Source: Allomuricauda ruestringensis DSM 13258 (GTDB taxonomy: Bacteria > Bacteroidota > Bacteroidia > Flavobacteriales > Flavobacteriaceae). Taken from it: a DNA stretch of 64,000 nucleotides. Of the stretch, positions 55,227 to 61,691 are shown in pieces. The DNA lies in NCBI RefSeq assembly GCF_000224085.1, contig NC_015945.1, positions 2,658,501 to 2,722,500 on the forward strand, written 5' to 3'. Numbering within the stretch: the first letter of the stretch is position 1; each line of letters opens with the position of its first letter. Made by a program: the position numbers and the translations under genes. A model generated the notes under the pieces. That model searched no databases, was not told the DNA's origin, and saw only the letters and a list, made by a program, of their open reading frames with translations.

Positions 55227-56402
55227 CTAATTTCTTTCCAAAACAATCGATGAAGCTCCACCGCCACCGTTGCAAATGGCAGCAGCTCCCAGTTTGGCAT
55301 TGTTTTGTTCCAATATATTCAACAATGTTATGGTAATTCTTGCTCCCGAGCAACCCAAAGGATGTCCCAGCGATACCGCCCCACCGTTTACATTTACATT
55401 GGAATCATTCAGTCCAAGGATTTTCATGTTGGCCAATCCAACCACCGCAAACGCTTCATTGAACTCAAAATAATCAATATCCTCAATGGAGACCCCCGCA
55501 CGATCCAGAGCCTTGGGTAAGGCCTTTGCAGGTGCGGTTGTAAACCACTCGGGTTCATGGGCGGCATCAGCATACCCTTTAATGGTGGCCAAAGGTGTTA
55601 AACCAAGTTCCTTGGCCTTTTCTTCACTCATCAAAACAACCGCGGCAGCACCATCGTTAATTGTTGATGCATTGGCTGCGGTAACTGTTCCATCTTTGGT
55701 AAAAGCAGGCCTTAGCGACGGTACTTTTTCCAATTTCACATTTTTGAATTCTTCGTCTTCACTTACAACAATAGGTTCTCCTCTTCGTTGAGGCACTTCA
55801 ACGGGAACCACTTCGTTATCGAACTTTCCGCTTTTCCAAGCTTCGGCCGATCGCTTGTAGGATTGTATGGCATAGGTGTCTTGGTCTTCTCGACTAAATT
55901 TATATTCCGTCGCACAGGCATCGGCACAAACGCCCATGGCATTTTGGTCGTAGGCATCTACAAGGCCATCCTTCTGCATTCCGTCCATTAGGGTTGCTGG
56001 ACCAAACTTGGTTCCTTTTCTCATGTAAGCATAGTGGGGTATAAGGCTCATGTTCTCCATGCCTCCGGCCACGACAATGGAATTTTCGCCCAAAGCAATG
56101 GACTGAGCGCCTTGCATAATGGCTTTCATACCCGAAGAGCATACTTTATTTACGGTTGTGCAGGGCACGGTATTGGGGATGCCGGCAAAAATAGCAGCTT
56201 GTCTGGCAGGTGCCTGTCCGGTACCTGCTTGTACCACGTTACCCATCAAAACTTCTTCAACAAGTTCGGGTTTTAGACCTATTTTGTCCAAAGCCCCTTT
56301 TATGGCCACAGCTCCCAATTTTGGGGCAGGAACGCTGGATAGTGCTCCCATAAAACTTCCAATTGGGGTCCTTGCAGCGGAAACGATTACTACTTTTTTC
56401 AT
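55227..56402 (-). CDS. Acetyl-CoA C-acetyltransferase (thiolase)
   Basis: 391 residues. Catalytic Cys88 in NKVCSSGMKA, GHPLGCSGAR (His) and the C-terminal CNGGGGASS (Cys). Either biosynthetic acetyl-CoA acetyltransferase or degradative thiolase; the family cannot be split by sight, and there is no adjacent fatty-acid oxidation gene. Normal length. Reads toward the NlpC gene. Confidence 0.93.
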   Translation of the reverse strand: MKKVVIVSAARTPIGSFMGALSSVPAPKLGAVAIKGALDKIGLKPELVEEVLMGNVVQAGTGQAPARQAAIFAGIPNTVPCTTVNKVCSSGMKAIMQGAQSIALGENSIVVAGGMENMSLIPHYAYMRKGTKFGPATLMDGMQKDGLVDAYDQNAMGVCADACATEYKFSREDQDTYAIQSYKRSAEAWKSGKFDNEVVPVEVPQRRGEPIVVSEDEEFKNVKLEKVPSLRPAFTKDGTVTAANASTINDGAAAVVLMSEEKAKELGLTPLATIKGYADAAHEPEWFTTAPAKALPKALDRAGVSIEDIDYFEFNEAFAVVGLANMKILGLNDSNVNVNGGAVSLGHPLGCSGARITITLLNILEQNNAKLGAAAICNGGGGASSIVLERN

Positions 56403-56488
56403 ATGTGCATTTTTACTCTTGCGAAAATACTAAATTTAAATGCAAACCGATAAGGAGCTCGGGCAACGGACTTCTTATATATATTTTC

Positions 56489-56496
56489 TATTTTTG
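56489..56496 (+). promoter_or_regulatory. Candidate -7 box for the HD phosphodiesterase
   Basis: TATTTTTG (TAnnTTTG) 19 nt before the ATG at 56516. A consensus -33 is not seen at N19. Confidence 0.4.
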
Positions 56497-56515
56497 AAGC
56501 TAACAGTTTTAGGGA

Positions 56516-58552
56516 ATGGGAAAAACTTTGGATAATGTATATAAACACCAATCGCTGGTCTACAAATATTTCCTGTATGTAGTTTCGATTGCCCTGATTG
56601 TATTCTTTTTCCCAAAAGGGGGGAAATTTAAGTACGAGTTTCAAAAGGGCAAACCGTGGCAATATGAAAACCTGTATGCCCCTATTGATTTTTCCATAAA
56701 AAAGACCCAAAAGGAGATAGAAGAGGAAAAATCCTCGATCAGGGCCAATAAAACCGACTATTACACCTATAATGCTTCTGTGGTTTCTGATGTTAGAGCA
56801 GAAGTTGCTGCAGAGTTGAATACACTTTTTCAATCGGGCAACTTTTCTTCACAACAACGACAGTCTTTGAGGAGTCTTTTTGAAGAAGTTCTTGAAGACA
56901 TTTATACTGATGGAATTTTTCAAACTTTACCGGAATCCGAATCCACTGTAGTGGTAAAAAATAATGAAGCACAACCTGTTTCTCCAAGTGATTATTTAGT
57001 TCTTGAGCAAGCTAAAAGAGAAATATCGAGCCGTTTTTCAGGGGCCAACATGGTTGGGGCTCCTCGTTTGACCGGAATATTAAGAAATAGTCTAAAAGCA
57101 AATCTTTTTTATGATGAAGCCCTAACTGAAAGTGCTTTAAGTGATGAGCTTTCAAAGATTTCGTACACTCGTGGCGAAGTGGACCAAGGAAAATTGATCA
57201 TTGCCAAAGGGGAAATTGTGGAGTCGGAGGACTTTAAAATATTGAACTCCCTTAAAGATGAGTATGAGTCGAAGCTCTGGATGGGAAGCAATTATTATTT
57301 TATTTTACTTGGGTATACCGTATTGGTAGCGTTGGTGCTCATTATGTTGTTCCTGTTTTTAAAACGATACAGGAACGAGATTTTCCAGAACAATAACAAG
57401 GTGACTTTTATTTTCTTCAACATTTTGTTGATGGTACTTGCCACCACATTGATGACGAAGCACTACGAGAACTATATCTATATGGTTCCCCTGTGTATTT
57501 TACCATTGGTGTTGAAAAACTTTTTTGATGCCAGGTTAGGGCTGTTCGTTCATGTGTTGACTGTTTTGATTCTCGGTTTTGTTGTACCCAACAGTTTTGA
57601 ATATATCTTTTTACAGACGATTGCTGGTATTGTTACCATTTTAACGGCCTCAGAGCTATATAAAAGAGCCAATCTGTTTATATCGGTAGGTCAGATTACC
57701 TTGATCTACATAGTTGGTTATTTTGCCTTCCATGCCATTCATGAAGGTAATTTGCAAAATATTGAATGGATATTGTTTGGTGTTTTTGTGCTGAATGGTC
57801 TTTTGACGCTTTTTGCCCAACCGCTGATCTATATGTTCGAGAAAGTGTTCGGACTTGTATCCGATGTGTCGTTGTTGGAACTTTCCGACACCAATTCTAA
57901 ATTGCTCAAGGAATTATCGGACAAAGCGCCAGGCACCTTTCATCATTCTTTACAAGTAGCGAATCTTGCAGAGGCCGCGGCCAACGAAATAGGTGCCAAT
58001 GCCATGTTGGTTAGGGTAGGGGCGCTTTACCACGATATTGGTAAGATGGAGCGTCCGACCTATTTTACCGAAAATCAGATTACCAACGTTAATCCGCATG
58101 ATGATTTACCGCCCAAGGAGAGTGCCAAGATTATTGTAGACCATGTAATCAATGGGATAGAAATAGCCCGAAAAAGCAATCTGCCAGACCGTGTTATTGA
58201 TTTCATCAGAACCCACCATGGAACAACTGTGGTCTACTATTTCTATAAAAAACAACAAGAATTGGATCAAGAGGTGGATGAGGAAGATTTTAAATACCCT
58301 GGACCAATACCTTTCTCCAAGGAAACTGCAATTTTAATGATGTCGGATGCTGTAGAAGCTGCCTCTAAAAGTTTGAAGGACCCCACCTTTACCATTATTG
58401 ATGAATTTGTAGAGAAAATAGTGAAGGGACAGATGCAGGCCAACCAGTACTTGAATGCCAATATTACCCTCAAGGAAATTGAAATGGTAAAGAAGGTGCT
58501 CAAACAAAAGCTTACAAACATCTATCATTTAAGGGTGGAATATCCTGAATAG
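56516..58552 (+). CDS. 7TM-HD membrane phosphodiesterase (PgpH-like)
   Basis: 678 residues. One N-terminal membrane segment (about 20-36), an extracellular 7TMR-HDED part (about 55-250), seven membrane segments (about 262-450) and an HD domain from about 470: HHSLQVANLAEAAA and LYHDIGKMERP, then HHGTT and MMSDAVEAAS. PgpH-type enzymes hydrolyse c-di-AMP in other bacteria; c-di-AMP activity here is inference. Confidence 0.92.
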   Translation: MGKTLDNVYKHQSLVYKYFLYVVSIALIVFFFPKGGKFKYEFQKGKPWQYENLYAPIDFSIKKTQKEIEEEKSSIRANKTDYYTYNASVVSDVRAEVAAELNTLFQSGNFSSQQRQSLRSLFEEVLEDIYTDGIFQTLPESESTVVVKNNEAQPVSPSDYLVLEQAKREISSRFSGANMVGAPRLTGILRNSLKANLFYDEALTESALSDELSKISYTRGEVDQGKLIIAKGEIVESEDFKILNSLKDEYESKLWMGSNYYFILLGYTVLVALVLIMLFLFLKRYRNEIFQNNNKVTFIFFNILLMVLATTLMTKHYENYIYMVPLCILPLVLKNFFDARLGLFVHVLTVLILGFVVPNSFEYIFLQTIAGIVTILTASELYKRANLFISVGQITLIYIVGYFAFHAIHEGNLQNIEWILFGVFVLNGLLTLFAQPLIYMFEKVFGLVSDVSLLELSDTNSKLLKELSDKAPGTFHHSLQVANLAEAAANEIGANAMLVRVGALYHDIGKMERPTYFTENQITNVNPHDDLPPKESAKIIVDHVINGIEIARKSNLPDRVIDFIRTHHGTTVVYYFYKKQQELDQEVDEEDFKYPGPIPFSKETAILMMSDAVEAASKSLKDPTFTIIDEFVEKIVKGQMQANQYLNANITLKEIEMVKKVLKQKLTNIYHLRVEYPE

Positions 58553-58665
58553 CAGAGAGCTGATAAAAGTTCCATTAAAAAAATGGAAAAATAGTTGCGA
58601 TCTTACATCTGAAAAGGTACATTTGCATCCGCATTTTCAGAGTGCACGTTCATAATAAATTAATT

Positions 58666-58749
58666 GGAGAGGTGCCGGAGTGGTAACGGAGCAGATTGCT
58701 AATCTGTCAGCGCGTAAGTGCTGCCCGGGTTCGAGTCCCGGTCTCTCCG
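58666..58749 (+). tRNA. tRNA-Ser(GCT)
   Basis: 84 nt with acceptor GGAGAGG / (T)CTCTCC, discriminator G at 58749, class-II long variable arm, and anticodon GCT (58698-58700) in loop TGCTAAT; T-arm GGTTCGAGTCC. CCA is not encoded, so RNase Z is needed. Confidence 0.95.
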
Positions 58750-58760
58750 CTTTTTCCAAC

Positions 58761-58819
58761 ACACCTCGGGGTGTAGCACCTCGACATTGCTCGGTATAAA
58801 CTCCGCCCGAGCGGGCTAC
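58761..58819. repeat. REP-like palindromic element between the tRNAs
   Basis: A hairpin ACACC-TCGG-GGTGT (58761-58774) next to a two-part stem: outer GTAGC (58773-58777) / GCTAC (58815-58819), inner GCTCGG (58789-58794) / CCGAGC (58807-58812). GC-rich compared with the flanks. The TCGGGGTGTAGC string is also the 5' end of the following tRNA-Pro (TCGGGGTGTAGC), which may be chance. Confidence 0.45.
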
Positions 58820-58883
58820 TTCAAAAAGTGGTTTGTAATTTGGAGTTTGAAAAATTGAAATTTTCAGTCATCACGACTGTCTT

Positions 58884-58958
58884 CGGGGTGTAGCGTAGCC
58901 CGGTTATCGCGCCTGCTTTGGGAGCAGGAGGTCGCAGGTTCGAATCCTGCCACCCCGA
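58884..58958 (+). tRNA. tRNA-Pro(TGG), likely island attachment site
   Basis: 75 nt with acceptor CGGGGTG / CACCCCG and discriminator A; anticodon TGG (58919-58921) in loop TTTGGGA; T-arm GGTTCGAATCC. No encoded CCA. A tyrosine integrase gene starts 222 nt after it, the usual layout for elements inserted at a tRNA 3' end. Confidence 0.95.
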
Positions 58959-59002
58959 CAGAAATGGTTTAATTGACAACAATTAAAACCATAATTAATT
59001 GA

Positions 59003-59036
59003 AAGCCAGAAAATTAATATTTTCTGGCTTTTTTTG
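59003..59036 (+). terminator. Terminator after tRNA-Pro
   Basis: AAGCCAGAAAAT-TAAT-ATTTTCTGGCTT followed by TTTTTGTTTT; a 12-bp stem. Confidence 0.85.
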
Positions 59037-59060
59037 TTTTGGTCTGAAATCAAGGGTGAG

Positions 59061-59082
59061 GATGTCCTATATGATGTCCTAT
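59061..59082. repeat. Tandem 10-bp repeats before the integrase gene
   Basis: GATGTCCTAT repeated with 2-nt spacing (59061-59070 and 59073-59082), about 100 nt before the integrase ATG. Could be arm-type integrase sites or an excisionase/repressor site. Confidence 0.4.
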
Positions 59083-59180
59083 TTTTGTCGGGGAAAATTT
59101 ATTAACTTGTACTTCCCGATTTGATTTTTCGTGTGATTTGACTTTCGCTCAACGGATTGTTCCACTTAAGGCGAAAACAC

Positions 59181-60467
59181 ATGAACAGCTCTAATTCATT
59201 CAGTATCAGCTTTTGGCTAAAAAAAACGGCCAAAAAAAAAGATGGGCGGATTCCCATTTATGCCCGGATAAGATTTGAGGGCCGTTATTCCGACCTCAGT
59301 GTCCACAGATCGACTTTTGAAGAACGATGGTGTCCTATTTTGGGCAAAATCGATCATCGTGCCAATGAAGCGAACAGTATCAACCGATATCTAGACGATG
59401 TCCACGCCAAACTCTTGGAGTGCCATCGCCAGTTAATAGCGGAGGGAGCGGTGATCAATGCGAAGATCATCAAATTGCGCTACCTTGGAAAGGACAGGGT
59501 GGTCAGGACATTAAAGGACATCATCGAATTCCACCGTGACCATGAAATGCCAAAATTGGCAATGGGCACGATCAAGAACTACTCGGCCACGGAAACCTAT
59601 CTCTTACGGTTTGTCAAAAAAAAGTTCAACTCGCAAGACATAAAACTGTCCTTTATAGATTATGCCTTTTTGGTCGAGTTCGAGAGCTTCCTTAGAAATG
59701 GTACCCCGATTAACAAGGCACAGCCTTTGACCAACAATGGTATTATGAAACATATGGAACGCTTCAAGAAATTGGTGGGCACTGCCTTTAAGTTTGGGGC
59801 TATCCCTCAAAACCCCTTCAACTTTTACCATATGAAGTTCGAAGAGTACGAAAGTGATTTTTTGGAGGAAGAGGAAATACAAAGATTGTTTTCAATGCAC
59901 ATTGACGAAGGCGGCATCGCCATTGTAAGGGATATTTTTCTTTTTGCGTGTTATACAGGCCTAAGCTATATTGAGGTCAAGCTCTTAAAGAGAGGTGATA
60001 TTGTAACAGGAATAGATGGAGAAGAGTGGATCAATGTCAAACGGAAGAAGACCAAGACACCTGTGAGGGTTCCCCTGCTGTATCATGCCAAGGCCATATT
60101 GGACAAGTATTCCGATCATCCCAATGTCGATAATGACCATACGTTATTGCCTGTATTTTCCAATCAAAAGGTAAACAAATACCTAAAGGTGATTGCCACC
60201 AAGGCACAAATCGATAAGCACCTGACCTTTCATGTGGCCAGGCACACTTTTGCGACCACTATCACCCTGATGAACAATGTGCCCTTGGAAACGGTATCCA
60301 AGCTATTGGGGCACACCAAACTATCGACCACCCAAAAATATGCAAGGGTGGTGGAGAAAAAAATCAGCAAGGATATGGCCCAGTTGAAAGCGGTTCTCGA
60401 AAAAAGTCCCGAAAAGGAAGTAGTGAATGGCCAGAAACCTGAGGCCAACCTGCGAATCATAAGATAA
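59181..60467 (+). CDS. Tyrosine recombinase/integrase (IntDOT-like)
   Basis: 428 residues. N-terminal Arm-type domain (FSISFWLKKTAKKKDGRIPIYARI), SAM-like core-binding domain (about 105-210), and catalytic domain with HVARHTFATT (H-x-x-R), LGHTKLSTTQKYARV (His, then Tyr nucleophile in TQKYARV). At the first catalytic arginine position it reads YTGLSYIEV, so Ser instead of Arg, as in IntDOT of Bacteroides CTnDOT. ATG 59181 (MNSSNSFSISFWLKK) chosen over a TTG at 59157. Almost certainly the integrase of the island that starts here. Confidence 0.94.
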   Translation: MNSSNSFSISFWLKKTAKKKDGRIPIYARIRFEGRYSDLSVHRSTFEERWCPILGKIDHRANEANSINRYLDDVHAKLLECHRQLIAEGAVINAKIIKLRYLGKDRVVRTLKDIIEFHRDHEMPKLAMGTIKNYSATETYLLRFVKKKFNSQDIKLSFIDYAFLVEFESFLRNGTPINKAQPLTNNGIMKHMERFKKLVGTAFKFGAIPQNPFNFYHMKFEEYESDFLEEEEIQRLFSMHIDEGGIAIVRDIFLFACYTGLSYIEVKLLKRGDIVTGIDGEEWINVKRKKTKTPVRVPLLYHAKAILDKYSDHPNVDNDHTLLPVFSNQKVNKYLKVIATKAQIDKHLTFHVARHTFATTITLMNNVPLETVSKLLGHTKLSTTQKYARVVEKKISKDMAQLKAVLEKSPEKEVVNGQKPEANLRIIR

Positions 60468-60640
60468 AATTTAATAGCTTAACCAATATCATCGAAAGCT
60501 AAGCCCGCAAAAGTTTGTCGGACAAGGGACGGCATAAAGCCGCTCCTTTGTCCCTTTTTATTCCGTTTCCTTGCCGCTCCAAAATTTTGTCTACCACTTG
60601 TTCCATGCTCAAATATTGTTTAATTAAAAATTCATTTAAC

Positions 60641-61066
60641 ATGGAAACAAAAACAAAAGAGACCGGAACCAAGAAAACGGTAACAAGGCAAAAAGCATCC
60701 AACAAGGATGTCAAGGACCAATTGACCAAGGAAGCCACGTCAAGCATCAATGGGGCCGAAAAGCCCAAAGAAGGTAAGGCACCGGTGGTGGTTCCCAAAA
60801 TCAGCATCGACAGCCGGATCCAGAAGTTTGAAAAGTTGAGAGGCTTGGCGACCAACAGGGAACGCCTGAACCAGACCCTTGGAGAACTCACCAAGTTCAA
60901 CTACAACCAGGACGGTTCCAGTTCGTTTTACATCAGGGATTCCCATGGTCTGGAGTTCAAGACCACCAACAGCAATCTCATCAATTTGGTTACCACCCAA
61001 TTACAGAAGACTTTGGAACAACGAAAGTCGGAGTTTGAGCAGGAGATTCTTGCATTCGAACTGTAA
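60641..61066 (+). CDS. Conserved mobile-element hypothetical protein
   Basis: 141 residues from ATG 60641 (METKTKETGTKKTVTRQKASNKD). The first 50 residues are Lys/Thr-rich and disordered; residues 55-141 form a small domain with KFEKLRGLATNRERLNQTLGELTKFNYNQDGSSSFYIRDSHGLEFKTTNSNLINLVT. I do not recognise a named family. Positioned directly after the integrase, as often in Bacteroidota integrative elements. Ends at a strong terminator (61085-61118). Confidence 0.7.
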   Translation: METKTKETGTKKTVTRQKASNKDVKDQLTKEATSSINGAEKPKEGKAPVVVPKISIDSRIQKFEKLRGLATNRERLNQTLGELTKFNYNQDGSSSFYIRDSHGLEFKTTNSNLINLVTTQLQKTLEQRKSEFEQEILAFEL

Positions 61067-61084
61067 TAGGTCCAAAAACCTTAA

Positions 61085-61118
61085 AGCCCATCCGATTATT
61101 CGGATGGGCTATTTTTTT
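61085..61118 (+). terminator. Terminator after mobile-element protein
   Basis: AGCCCATCCGA-TTAT-TCGGATGGGCT (11-bp stem) followed by ATTTTTTTTGG. Confidence 0.92.
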
Positions 61119-61258
61119 TGGTACAATTGATTTAATGATATAGTCCAGCAATAAGGTGATGTTTTTTTTTGAATTACAAATATGATTGCTTTCACGAAAC
61201 ACTTCTCAAAACCATTATTTGCAATACAGTTGCACCTAAATCTTTTTATCTTTGCCTC

Positions 61259-61567
61259 GTGAAATTTTTGGCAATCATATTATCCTTTTACTTTTTGGCG
61301 CTTAATACTGTGCCTTGTGGTGATACAGCGAATGGTTCCAATGATTCCCAAGTTGTTACGGTAATCGATATTGATACAGACCATGACCAAGATTGTGGGC
61401 TGTGTTCACCATTCTGCCAATGTCATTGTTGCCATGTCCACACCATAGATTTCGGACTTGTCACATTCGAACCGCTTCAGCCTGAAATCCCACACGAATT
61501 CTTTGCCCATTTTGATGACCTCGGCAAGGATATCCCACATTCTATTTTACAGCCCCCTCGGGCATGA
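61259..61567 (+). CDS. DUF6660-type Cys/His-rich exported protein
   Basis: 102 residues from a GTG start (VKFLAIILSFYFLALN). Signal-like N-terminus, then an acidic linker, then CGLCSPFCQCHCCHVH: six Cys and two His in 16 residues, a likely metal-binding patch. Such small proteins commonly sit just before cusA/czcA in Bacteroidota, hence DUF6660 is my reading. GTG 61259 was chosen because the upstream codons look non-coding and a -7-like TATCTTTG is at 61247-61254. No perfect lipobox (TVPC). Probably binds metal in the envelope for the RND pump. Confidence 0.7.
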   Translation: MKFLAIILSFYFLALNTVPCGDTANGSNDSQVVTVIDIDTDHDQDCGLCSPFCQCHCCHVHTIDFGLVTFEPLQPEIPHEFFAHFDDLGKDIPHSILQPPRA

Positions 61568-61691
61568 TCCAGTTTTTGTAGGATAAAACTATCCTGTTTT
61601 GATGTGTCTTTTTCATGGATACGTTCATATCGTGCGTTGCTTTTTGTCAATGTACCCGACGAGAATTTAAACTGAATCAATACCCTTATAC

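Noticed and set aside
58761..58778. Truncated extra tRNA-Pro before the real one
   Set aside because: Only 12 nt are shared (TCGGGGTGTAGC) and no D, anticodon or T arm follows; better explained as a hairpin element.
59061..59082. CRISPR-like repeat
   Set aside because: Only two 10-bp copies with a 2-bp gap; no array, no cas genes.
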